From a bacterium (GTDB lineage Bacteria; Planctomycetota; Planctomycetia; Kolteriales; Kolteriaceae): 64,000 nucleotides of DNA. Shown one piece after another: positions 53,628-61,924 of this stretch. A program made the translations under genes and the position numbers. Every line of letters begins with the position of its first letter. Position 1 is the stretch's first letter. The DNA lies in contig JAIELF010000003.1 of NCBI GenBank assembly GCA_019753235.1, positions 171,467-235,466 on the forward strand. Direction: 5' to 3'. The notes under the pieces are model-generated. The model was given only the letters and a program-made list of their open reading frames with translations. It had not been told where the DNA came from and ran no database searches.

Positions 53628-56600
53628 TTACTTTGGGTTCGGCCCAAGTTCGTGCCCGCCGGCATTTGGGGGGGCTGGCTCGCGTAATGTCTCGATCTTC
53701 TCCAAAGTTTCGTTGCCCGATTTCTTCGGTGTCTCGGCAGACGACTCTTGGTGGTTCGCGAGTTGAACCTCGTCGGAAGGAGGGACCGGTGAATCCTTTG
53801 GCAAGGAGCGAACTGGGATCGTTTCAAGGATCGGGCGCTGCGAGGTCTCGATCACCTCGGCCAATGCCGCGATGGCGGCCGAGTCCCAGCCCGTCCGCTT
53901 CGAAATCTCCTCGTCATCGAGTCCCGCATCTTTCAACGATTTGAACTCGCGAATGGTTCGCGGGAACTCGCTTTTGGTGATCGTGATCGGTGTCCCCTGT
54001 CCAGATTTCTGCCACCATCGCATCATCTTTTCTCGCCAACTCTCGGGACGATCTTGTTCCCGCTCCTCGATTCGCTTCTCGTCACCGGCCTCTTTCTCCA
54101 GATCGGCTGCGGTAATCGTTTCGCCCATCGACGCATCGACCTTCTTGACGAGCGGATCATCCGGATTCTGATCGAGCGCTTTGCTCGCATCGCCGGACTG
54201 AGCGATCGTTTCATCCATCTGTCGGAGAAACGCTTCAACGGGGATATCCTGCTCTTGGAGATTCTCGATCGGCGTCGTGTTCATGCGAGCTTGTCGCATG
54301 GGCAAGACATTGAGGAGCCCGTCGGGACCAACTTCAAGCGTTCCCAGTTGAAAGGCAAGGTTAATCCGAGCGGCTTCATAGTTCAGCCAAACACTCATGA
54401 AGTTGTCCTGCGTGTTGCGCAAGTCGGAGAGTGCTCGCAAGAGGTTCTGGGCAAGGGTCGGTCCCAACTGGGGCGGAGCTTCGCCCGGCTTGGCGGGCGG
54501 GAAGGGTTGATTGAGATCTTCCAATGTTTTGTCGACGCGACGAATGGCGATCGCGAGAGCCTGCCGTTGAATTTCCAGATTCTCCGCCAATCGATTGATC
54601 TGCCGAAGACGAACGCGAAGCGACAGCGCCACGGAGTCGACGTATTGCACATAGGACCGCTTTTGCCTTTGGTACTCGATCAGCGACTCGCGATAGATGT
54701 TTCGTTCCGCCTTTCGATTGAGCGGCGCATCAAAGTTGACGTTGATCTGGGTATCGCCGGCCGTGCCACGAAATCGCGTGGCATTGTTTCCGATCGTTCC
54801 GAGATCGCCCGACGCGGTGATGTTCAGGCCCGCCAGCAGGCGATTCGCGTTGAACCGGACCAATCGCCATTGATCCACCAGGGCTGATCGCTGATTCATC
54901 CAGTCGAGCCGATTGGCCCGCGCGATTTCGATCGCTTGCCCGTACGCCAGGTCGATCGGTTCGACCTTGACCTTCTGAACCCTCAATGTGGCCTGGACCA
55001 GCCCGATCTCTTGGATGATTCCCGAGAGATCGGTCGCCAACTCGACCAGGTCGGCCGAGAGATTGCGAGGCTGATCCTCTTGCGAAGCGGAACTGACATC
55101 GTCCGATCGTCGTAACGCCAGCGCGAGGCGTTCTTCAATCACTTTCAAGTTGATCTCGGCCGTCGCGATCGTCTGATTGATTTCCTCTTTCCGCGTTGGC
55201 GTGATGGCGGCATCCTGCGAGTCTCGTTCTACTTCAAGAGACCGGAAGTCCGTCCGAGCGCTCTGCACACCTGCTTGGCACTCGGCCGCAAGAGTCGCGA
55301 GGCGTGCCGAGAGGTCTTGCTGCTCGGCGGCGGAAGGAACATCGGGAAGCTTTCCGATATCAGCAATGATCGTGGTGGCATTCTGCTGCGTGGCAGTGAT
55401 CGACGGGCCGATGAGTTGGAACTGCCGAATCAATGAATCATCGAGTTCGACTTTCAGCGTAGGAGGAAGATCCATCACGTTGAACAGATATGTTTCGAGG
55501 TTGTCTCGAAAGGCAGTCGTCGCGCGAAGAAGATTGGCCCGTTCGGTTTGGATGTTCTGTCGAAATTCATCGACTTGAACGATGTCGATCAATCCCGCGG
55601 CAAAGTTCGCTTCGAGTAAACCAAGGGTCAACTGCTCGGAGGCCAACGCCGCTTCGGTGTTTCGAATTGTCTGCAATCGCTGCACGAGTCCGTAGTATCC
55701 ATCGAGAATTCCTTCGCCGCCGCCTGCCAAACCGGCCTGTCCGCCGGCACCGCTGGAACCGACACCACCTCCTTGGCCGCCGGTTCCGCCGAAACCTTGA
55801 CCGGCACCGACACCGCCGAAGCCCCCCGAGCCCGTTCCGGTGAAGCCCGTCAAGCCAGCACCACCGCTGAATCCACCGATTCGCGCCGGGGCAACCGACG
55901 TCCCTCCGCCGACGATGATCTGTCGGTGAAAATCCTGTCGGAACTGTCCCATGGCACGCAAGTTGGCGAGGAGGTTTCGTTCCGATCGAGTCAGTGTTTC
56001 GAGCGTGACAATTCTTCCGCCGCCGCGAAGGAGCGGTTGAACGACGCTCCAATTGACGACCGAGGTGGCAAAGCTGGAGTTCTCGCCCGAGAACTGCCAA
56101 ACCATCGAGTTGGCCACACTCGCGACGAGTTGGCCGCCGGCCGCGAACGTTCGACTAAAGCCCAGGTTTGAATTCGTCCCCAAAAGCGATCGGCTGACTC
56201 GTTGCGGGCCTTGTCGAAATCGACCTAGGATTGCGAACGCTTCATTGCCGTTATTGAGAAAGTACGTGGTATTGCCGCCAAAGTACTGCACCGAAAAGCG
56301 GAACCTTTCGAAAGCGACGTCCAGCGACGAGAGATAAACCTCTTCCATGTTACGCTGATAATCTCGGCTATGGATCCGCCCGAGAAGGTTGGCGGTCGGG
56401 ATGTCCAGGATGATGGTCCCATCTTCGAGGACTTGTGTGTACGTTGGCAACAGGTTCATCCACATTGGATTGACCACGTCGCTGGTCACACCATCCTTTA
56501 ACCACTTTCGCATCGCATGCTTGCCGTAGATGCAGCGCATGATCTGACCCGACGTCGGATCGTCAGTCGGTTTCGGAGGATGGTCGGGATCAGTGGGATC

Positions 56601-56813
56601 GAAGTAACGACTTCGAGGATCCTGATAAACATTCAGGTCGTTGATGGTCCATCTCGGGTCGGTCGATTTCTGCTTGATGAGAAAGTCGGACTCTTTATCC
56701 GCTCGTAAGCGATAGATGCGTCGACTGCAACCGGCCGTGGTCGAAACCACCGACACGAGCAGGCAAACTCCCGCCATCCAAAACGCTGCTCGTCGAATCC
56801 AATCTCTTCGCAC
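53628..56813 (-). CDS. Very large TolC-like outer-membrane lipoprotein
   Basis: 1061 residues from GTG 56813 (AGGA upstream). Signal peptide and cysteine (VVSTTAGCS, Cys29) suggest a lipoprotein. A lineage-specific N-terminal part (about 30-170) precedes TolC-like helical repeats (ARIN-type LRNTQDNFMSVWLNYEAARINLAFQLG and INVNFDAPLNRKAERNIYRESLIEYQRQKRSYVQYVDSVAL-like blocks). A Gly-rich stretch (302-368) and an acidic C-terminal extension (about 880-1061) are extra; ordinary TolC has about 450-500 residues. It probably forms the outer-membrane channel for the exporter whose adaptor and permease follow. Confidence 0.82.
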   Translation of the reverse strand: MRRDWIRRAAFWMAGVCLLVSVVSTTAGCSRRIYRLRADKESDFLIKQKSTDPRWTINDLNVYQDPRSRYFDPTDPDHPPKPTDDPTSGQIMRCIYGKHAMRKWLKDGVTSDVVNPMWMNLLPTYTQVLEDGTIILDIPTANLLGRIHSRDYQRNMEEVYLSSLDVAFERFRFSVQYFGGNTTYFLNNGNEAFAILGRFRQGPQRVSRSLLGTNSNLGFSRTFAAGGQLVASVANSMVWQFSGENSSFATSVVNWSVVQPLLRGGGRIVTLETLTRSERNLLANLRAMGQFRQDFHRQIIVGGGTSVAPARIGGFSGGAGLTGFTGTGSGGFGGVGAGQGFGGTGGQGGGVGSSGAGGQAGLAGGGEGILDGYYGLVQRLQTIRNTEAALASEQLTLGLLEANFAAGLIDIVQVDEFRQNIQTERANLLRATTAFRDNLETYLFNVMDLPPTLKVELDDSLIRQFQLIGPSITATQQNATTIIADIGKLPDVPSAAEQQDLSARLATLAAECQAGVQSARTDFRSLEVERDSQDAAITPTRKEEINQTIATAEINLKVIEERLALALRRSDDVSSASQEDQPRNLSADLVELATDLSGIIQEIGLVQATLRVQKVKVEPIDLAYGQAIEIARANRLDWMNQRSALVDQWRLVRFNANRLLAGLNITASGDLGTIGNNATRFRGTAGDTQINVNFDAPLNRKAERNIYRESLIEYQRQKRSYVQYVDSVALSLRVRLRQINRLAENLEIQRQALAIAIRRVDKTLEDLNQPFPPAKPGEAPPQLGPTLAQNLLRALSDLRNTQDNFMSVWLNYEAARINLAFQLGTLEVGPDGLLNVLPMRQARMNTTPIENLQEQDIPVEAFLRQMDETIAQSGDASKALDQNPDDPLVKKVDASMGETITAADLEKEAGDEKRIEEREQDRPESWREKMMRWWQKSGQGTPITITKSEFPRTIREFKSLKDAGLDDEEISKRTGWDSAAIAALAEVIETSQRPILETIPVRSLPKDSPVPPSDEVQLANHQESSAETPKKSGNETLEKIETLREPAPPNAGGHELGPNPK

Positions 56814-57306
56814 GCTGGGAAGTCCTTTCCTTCCGTGCCGAAATCAATCGCGGATCACGGGGGCGGATCATGGGGCGATCCCTGCAATGGCCAGGGATTC
56901 TTTCCGCGCAAGGGTCCGGCCGGGCCAATGGCCGAGACCGTGCCTGATATGCTCAATCGACCGATCAATGCGGTCATGATGACTGTTTCGGCAACGCGGA
57001 TAACTCGAAAACCTCTCAGGATCGGGGATGTTCGGGTCGTATCGGTTGATCGGTTTGCGCCTCCTCTTCGAGGGAACGGCATAGGTAAGAATGGGGGACC
57101 TGTATCGATTTGAAGGATTGTGCCGATTTTTTCACTGCCGTCGGATGGTGACCTAACCTTCATGGGTGACAGCTCCCTTCCTCCCAGGTCGAATCGAGGC
57201 CCGACTTCGCCTGCCCCCACGATCAACGCAAGCAGGGTTGGCTTGTCGAGAGAGGCAACTTCCCGTGAACACCCTCTTAGCGGACGTCCTACTTGGGGTG
57301 AGGGCT
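56814..57306. other. Divergent intergenic region, no gene seen
   Basis: 493 bp between the divergent TolC-like gene (minus) and the Ser/Thr kinase gene (plus). It should hold promoters for both. I recognise no clear -35/-10 pair, operator or hairpin in it, and no short reading frame with coding character. Confidence 0.5.
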
Positions 57307-58773
57307 ATGAATCACGAACGATCAGCGGTCCCCGCAGAGCCCATTGCCGGCTACAAACTCGGCAGGTATCTCGGCCGAGGTGGTTTTGGTGAAGTTTGGC
57401 AGGCCGAAGCCCCGGGGGGTTTGGCCAAAGCCATCAAGTTGGCACCGGTCGATTCCGGGCAAGACGGCGTTCATTGCAGAGAGCTGGACGGGCTTCGCAA
57501 GATCCGCGAGGTTCGACATCCTTATCTCCTCTCGATCGAGCGATTCGAAATCGTGGATGGCTATCTGGTCATCGTCATGGAATTGGCCGATCAGAGCTTG
57601 GCCGACCGTTTTCGCGAATGTGCTCGATTGGGTTTGCCCGGCATCCCGAGAGAAGAATTGCTTCACTATTTGCGAGAAGCGGCCGAGGTTCTCGATCTGC
57701 TGAATCAACGACACGGGCTCCAGCATCTGGACGTGAAGCCGGAAAATCTTTTTCTCTGCGGCGACCATGTGAAAGTCGCGGACTTTGGTTTGGTCCAGCC
57801 GCGAAACACCAACGTCGCGCGATCCGCGATCGCGATCAGTCCCCCTTACGCTCCCCCAGAGCTCTTCGACGGGCGCATCGAGCCGACAGCCGACCAGTAC
57901 AGTTTGGCGGTGACGTATCAAGAGCTTCTCTCGGGGCATCGTCCTTACAGCGGCGTCGATGTACGTGGATTGATGCTGCAACATTTGAAGGGTCGACCCG
58001 ATCTGTCGAGTCTTCCCCCGGCCGATCGCCCGATCATCAGCCGTGCCATCCAGCGAGAACCCGAACACCGTTATCAAACCTGCACCGAATTGGTCGCCGC
58101 ACTGACGAAGTCTGCCGGAGGAGCCCCCTCGACTCATGGAGAGCGGGCGGCCAGTTTGACGCCGACTCCCAGCCGACGACTGGAGAGGCCAAACTCGAAG
58201 GAGATCTCGGCCGCCACACCCGGTCGACAGCATTCGGTTCGGGCATCTATTGTCAAGCAGACAAGCGACTCGACGATCTCGGAAGCTTTGTCCGGATCAT
58301 CAACCGGGTCGGGCTACCTTCTGGGACAGGCCGATTCGCGCGTCATCCTTCCGCCCGAACTTGCGCAAGCGATGTCGGTGAGCGAAACGGTGGAATCGAC
58401 GTTCGTTGCTTTCATTCCGACGGAGATCTACGCGCACAAGCTTCGAGGATTTATCGACGCGATGAGCGGCGATGTGCTCCATTGCTCGCCGCAGAAAACG
58501 GTCCTCTACATGGGTAGCAAGAGCTGGTTCGGCCGACCGACCTCGCGAGGCATGTTTCTTCTCATCGACACGTTCAGTCGGATGCCCCATTCGGGATTCC
58601 GTGTTGTCGATGTTTCCATCTGGTCGGCCGGTCGACAGCTATCGTCGGCTGATCTCGGTCGACGAGGGATGCTGCTGGTGAAATGCTTGAAGGCTTATTT
58701 GATGGCTCACGATGACAATCCGGAACTCCGCTTACAGACCGATGCCGAGGTCCGCTCGGCCGTTCTCGCATGA
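57307..58773 (+). CDS. Ser/Thr protein kinase with unknown C-terminal domain
   Basis: 488 residues from ATG 57307, behind GAGGG. The kinase domain (about 13-285) has glycine loop GRGGFGEVW, the Lys of AIK (44), catalytic loop HLDVKPEN (140-147, HLD instead of HRD), DFG (159-161) and APPE (182-185). It is followed by a Ser/Thr/Pro-rich linker (about 290-370) and a C-terminal alpha/beta domain (about 385-488) with FVAFIPTEIYAHKL and SKSWFGRPTSRG that I do not recognise. It has no membrane helix, so it is probably cytosolic. Confidence 0.85.
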   Translation: MNHERSAVPAEPIAGYKLGRYLGRGGFGEVWQAEAPGGLAKAIKLAPVDSGQDGVHCRELDGLRKIREVRHPYLLSIERFEIVDGYLVIVMELADQSLADRFRECARLGLPGIPREELLHYLREAAEVLDLLNQRHGLQHLDVKPENLFLCGDHVKVADFGLVQPRNTNVARSAIAISPPYAPPELFDGRIEPTADQYSLAVTYQELLSGHRPYSGVDVRGLMLQHLKGRPDLSSLPPADRPIISRAIQREPEHRYQTCTELVAALTKSAGGAPSTHGERAASLTPTPSRRLERPNSKEISAATPGRQHSVRASIVKQTSDSTISEALSGSSTGSGYLLGQADSRVILPPELAQAMSVSETVESTFVAFIPTEIYAHKLRGFIDAMSGDVLHCSPQKTVLYMGSKSWFGRPTSRGMFLLIDTFSRMPHSGFRVVDVSIWSAGRQLSSADLGRRGMLLVKCLKAYLMAHDDNPELRLQTDAEVRSAVLA

Positions 58774-58843
58774 TGCGGTCAGCCAAGCTTCGTCCTTCAT
58801 ACAACGGGCGTGGAAGAGGCGATTCTCTCTCAAAGGACCGACC

Positions 58844-59209
58844 ATGCCCAACCCCTACAACGCGCCAGAGATCTCGGTCGGCGAACTCGCCAAGACTCGG
58901 CAAGATCGACCCGGCGAATGGCTGATCGTGGATGTTCGCGAGTCGTTCGAGATTTCATTGGCAAGCCTGGAGGGAGATGATGTCGTCCAGGTCCCGCTGA
59001 GTGAACTCTCGCAAAGGGGGCTAGCGGCTTGGCCGGCCGATCATGGCGACAAGACTCGCCCACTCGCAATCCTCTGCCATCACGGCATCCGGAGTGCTCA
59101 AGTAACTCTCTGGTTGATGCAGCAAGGCTGGGAACACGTCCGAAGTGTGGCCGGCGGGATCGATCAATACGCCCAAGAGATCGATCCGAACGTCGGGGCC
59201 TACGAGTGA
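58844..59209 (+). CDS. Rhodanese-like sulfurtransferase
   Basis: 121 residues from ATG 58844 (AGGA 7 nt upstream). It opens with APEISVGELAKTRQ, then WLIVDVRESFEISLASLEG, and the active-site loop ILCHHGIRS with Cys78, followed by WLMQQGWEHVRSVAGGIDQYA. This is a single-domain GlpE/ThiI-like rhodanese that carries a persulfide. It lies 70 bp after the kinase gene and 83 bp before the CocE-type gene, on the same strand. Confidence 0.92.
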   Translation: MPNPYNAPEISVGELAKTRQDRPGEWLIVDVRESFEISLASLEGDDVVQVPLSELSQRGLAAWPADHGDKTRPLAILCHHGIRSAQVTLWLMQQGWEHVRSVAGGIDQYAQEIDPNVGAYE

Positions 59210-59292
59210 CATCGATTGCCTTCCAACAATCCCTTGCGAAAGCCTGCCGTTTCCCGCAACAATGGATGGATCAAGTCGTCGCGAGGTGATTC

Positions 59293-60927
59293 ATGAGACC
59301 AGTATCGTTGCTGCTGCTCGTCATTTTATGTTCGCCGTTATGGGGAGATCCCGCGCCGCGAAAGGTGATGGTCCCGATGATCGATGGTGTCGGGCTGGCC
59401 ACCGATATCTATTTGCCGGCCGAGCAGGGGAAATTCCCCGCGGTCCTCATGATCACCCCGTACGGCCGGGCGGGCGCGAAAGCTTTGGCGGGGAAGCTTC
59501 TCGAAAAGGGTTTTGCCGTCGTCAGCCAAGACATGCGCGGACGAGGCGATTCCGAAGGATCCAACGTGGTCATCTTTCAATCCAACGCATGGGGCAAGCC
59601 GCACGACGGAAAGACAACATTGAAGTGGCTTGATGAACAACCTTGGTTCAATGGCCGGGTGGCGACTTGGGGCGGGTCCGCCGTCGGCATCACGCAGAAC
59701 TTGCTTGCTCCTGGCGCGTCCGATTCGCTTCATGCACAGTTCGTCGAAGTGGGGAGTTCAAATCTTTACGCGCAGTGCTTCTATCAAGGGGGCGCGTTTC
59801 GAAAATCAATGATCGAAGGTTGGCTTAAAGCGACCGGCATGGAAAAAGGGAATCTCGATGTGTTCCGTTCTCATCCGACCTACGACGATTTCTGGGATGG
59901 GATGAATCCGGAAAAATATGCCGAACGCACCGTTGCCCCGGGGATATTCATCGGCGGCTGGTACGACATTTTTTGTCAGGGAACGATCAACTCCTTTCAA
60001 GAGATTCAAACCCGTGGCGGCCCAAGGGCAAAGGGAAATTGCCGACTGATCATGGGACCGTGGGCCCACGGCCCTTTTGACGAACTGAAGTATCCGAAGA
60101 ACGCAAGCGAACGACCTCCCGCGGCCGACTTCTTTCGATTCATCGATCATCATTTGAAGGACGCTTCCAACGGTGTCGATAAAGATTGGCCGGTGCACTA
60201 CTACGTGATGGGGGATCCTGGTGACGCCGACTCGCTGGGCAACGTTTGGAGACACGCCGACAGTTGGCCCCCCGCTTGCAAAGCGACTTCTTTCTACTTT
60301 CATGCCGACCATTCGCTCCAGACGAGCCCGCCATCAACGGAAGCGTCGCTGAGTTATCGCTACGATCCCGCACAACCTGTCCCGACGATCGGCGGACAGA
60401 ACTTGATCCTTCCTAAGGGGCCCATGGATCAACGGAGAATAGAGAATCGTGACGATGTTCTTCTCTTCACAGGGGCCGAGCTTTCAGAGCCTCTGGAAAT
60501 CACGGGGCGCATCAAAGCGACGCTCTATGTCATCTCCGATTCGCCCGACACCGACTTCACGGTGAAACTCTGCGATGTCTATCCCGACGGCCGATCAATG
60601 TTGATCACTGACGGCATCCTGCGAGCTCGCTATCGCGAATCGTTCACCACACCGACCATGATGCAACCGGGTCAGGTATACACGTTGGAAGTTGATCTCT
60701 GGAGCACGTCGATCATTCTGAGCAAGGGACATCGTTTGCGGGTGGCGGTCTCCTCCAGCAACGCACCTAGATTTGATCCCAATCCCAACACGGGCAAAAT
60801 GTCATGGGAAGAATCGGAGCGTAGGATCGCCAACAACACGATCCGACTGTCTCCGGGGCAGGCCTCGTGTATCGTGCTGCCGATCCTTCCAACGTCATCG
60901 AAAACCACGGCAAAGAGGGGATCTTGA
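59293..60927 (+). CDS. CocE/NonD-type serine hydrolase, exported
   Basis: 544 residues with a short signal peptide (MRPVSLLLLVILCSPLWG). The alpha/beta hydrolase part has SQDMRGRGDSEG, the nucleophile in TWGGSAVG (Ser129), the acid around TYDDFWDG and the histidine in MGPWAHGP. A jelly-roll domain of the X-Pro dipeptidyl-peptidase C-terminal type follows (LEITGRIKATLYVISDSPDTDFTVKLCDV). Family members cleave esters or acyl-prolyl peptides. It shares its last base with the hemB start, so the two are coupled. Confidence 0.88.
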   Translation: MRPVSLLLLVILCSPLWGDPAPRKVMVPMIDGVGLATDIYLPAEQGKFPAVLMITPYGRAGAKALAGKLLEKGFAVVSQDMRGRGDSEGSNVVIFQSNAWGKPHDGKTTLKWLDEQPWFNGRVATWGGSAVGITQNLLAPGASDSLHAQFVEVGSSNLYAQCFYQGGAFRKSMIEGWLKATGMEKGNLDVFRSHPTYDDFWDGMNPEKYAERTVAPGIFIGGWYDIFCQGTINSFQEIQTRGGPRAKGNCRLIMGPWAHGPFDELKYPKNASERPPAADFFRFIDHHLKDASNGVDKDWPVHYYVMGDPGDADSLGNVWRHADSWPPACKATSFYFHADHSLQTSPPSTEASLSYRYDPAQPVPTIGGQNLILPKGPMDQRRIENRDDVLLFTGAELSEPLEITGRIKATLYVISDSPDTDFTVKLCDVYPDGRSMLITDGILRARYRESFTTPTMMQPGQVYTLEVDLWSTSIILSKGHRLRVAVSSSNAPRFDPNPNTGKMSWEESERRIANNTIRLSPGQASCIVLPILPTSSKTTAKRGS

Positions 60928-61907
60928 TGGATCGGCCAGTCTCGCGACCTCGACGCAACCGTCGTACCGGCATCATTCGAAGCCTGGTACGCGAGACGCA
61001 TCTAACGCCGTCATGCTTGGTGCTGCCTCTTTTTCTCCATGAGGGGAAAGTCGATGTACCCATTGCCGCGATGCCCGGCTGTAACCGATTGAGCCCGGAC
61101 GGTCTTTTGCGGTCGGCCGAGCGGGCCTTTCATGACGGCGTGGGAGCGATTGTTCTTTTTCCCGCCATTGATGAATCGCTGAAGACCAAGTTGGCCGAGG
61201 AATGTTATCGTCCTGACGGCCTGATCCCCAAAACGATCCGCGCGCTGAAGAAGCAGCTCCCCGACTTGATCATTATTACCGATGTGGCTCTCGATCCCTA
61301 TTCGAGTGATGGACACGATGGCCTGGTCGCGTCCGATGGCCGAATTCTTAATGATGAGACCGTCGAGGTCCTCTGCAAGCAGGCATTATGTCATGCGCAG
61401 GCCGGTGCCGACATCGTTGCTCCGAGTGACATGATGGATGGAAGAGTCGGGGCCATCCGTCGATCGCTGGATTCGGCCGGCTACACCGACGTTTCGATCC
61501 TCGCCTATACCGCGAAGTATGCCTCTGCGTACTATGGACCGTTTCGCGAGGCGCTCGACTCCGCTCCGCGCGCGGGGGACAAGAAGACCTATCAGATGGA
61601 CCCGGCCAATCGGCGTGAAGCCATTCGCGAGCTTCGACTTGATGAGGCCGAGGGTGCCGACATGGTGATGGTCAAACCGGCCGGCCCTTATCTCGACGTC
61701 ATTGCTGAGATCCGCCGGTCGACCGTGCTCCCGGTGGCGGCGTATCAAGTGAGCGGCGAATACGCCATGATCCAGGCAGCCGCTCAAAAGGGATGGCTCG
61801 ACGAACGAAGCGCCGCCCTCGAAAGTTTACTGGCAATCCGTCGTGCGGGTGCCGACTTTATCCTGACATACTTTGCTCAGAAGGCGGCCCACTGGCTTAA
61901 GTCGTGA
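60927..61907 (+). CDS. hemB: Porphobilinogen synthase (delta-aminolevulinate dehydratase)
   Basis: 326 residues from ATG 60927, whose A is the last base of the preceding TGA. Schiff-base lysines are Lys197 (AYTAKYAS) and Lys250 (MVMVKPAG). The metal loop reads DVALDPYSSDGHDG, so the three zinc cysteines of the plant/yeast-type enzyme are replaced by Ala/Asp, as in magnesium-dependent, Pseudomonas-type enzymes. It joins two 5-aminolevulinate molecules for haem. It is convergent with glpD, 17 bp away. Confidence 0.96.
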   Translation: MDRPVSRPRRNRRTGIIRSLVRETHLTPSCLVLPLFLHEGKVDVPIAAMPGCNRLSPDGLLRSAERAFHDGVGAIVLFPAIDESLKTKLAEECYRPDGLIPKTIRALKKQLPDLIIITDVALDPYSSDGHDGLVASDGRILNDETVEVLCKQALCHAQAGADIVAPSDMMDGRVGAIRRSLDSAGYTDVSILAYTAKYASAYYGPFREALDSAPRAGDKKTYQMDPANRREAIRELRLDEAEGADMVMVKPAGPYLDVIAEIRRSTVLPVAAYQVSGEYAMIQAAAQKGWLDERSAALESLLAIRRAGADFILTYFAQKAAHWLKS

Positions 61908-61924
61908 CATCACTATGTCACACC

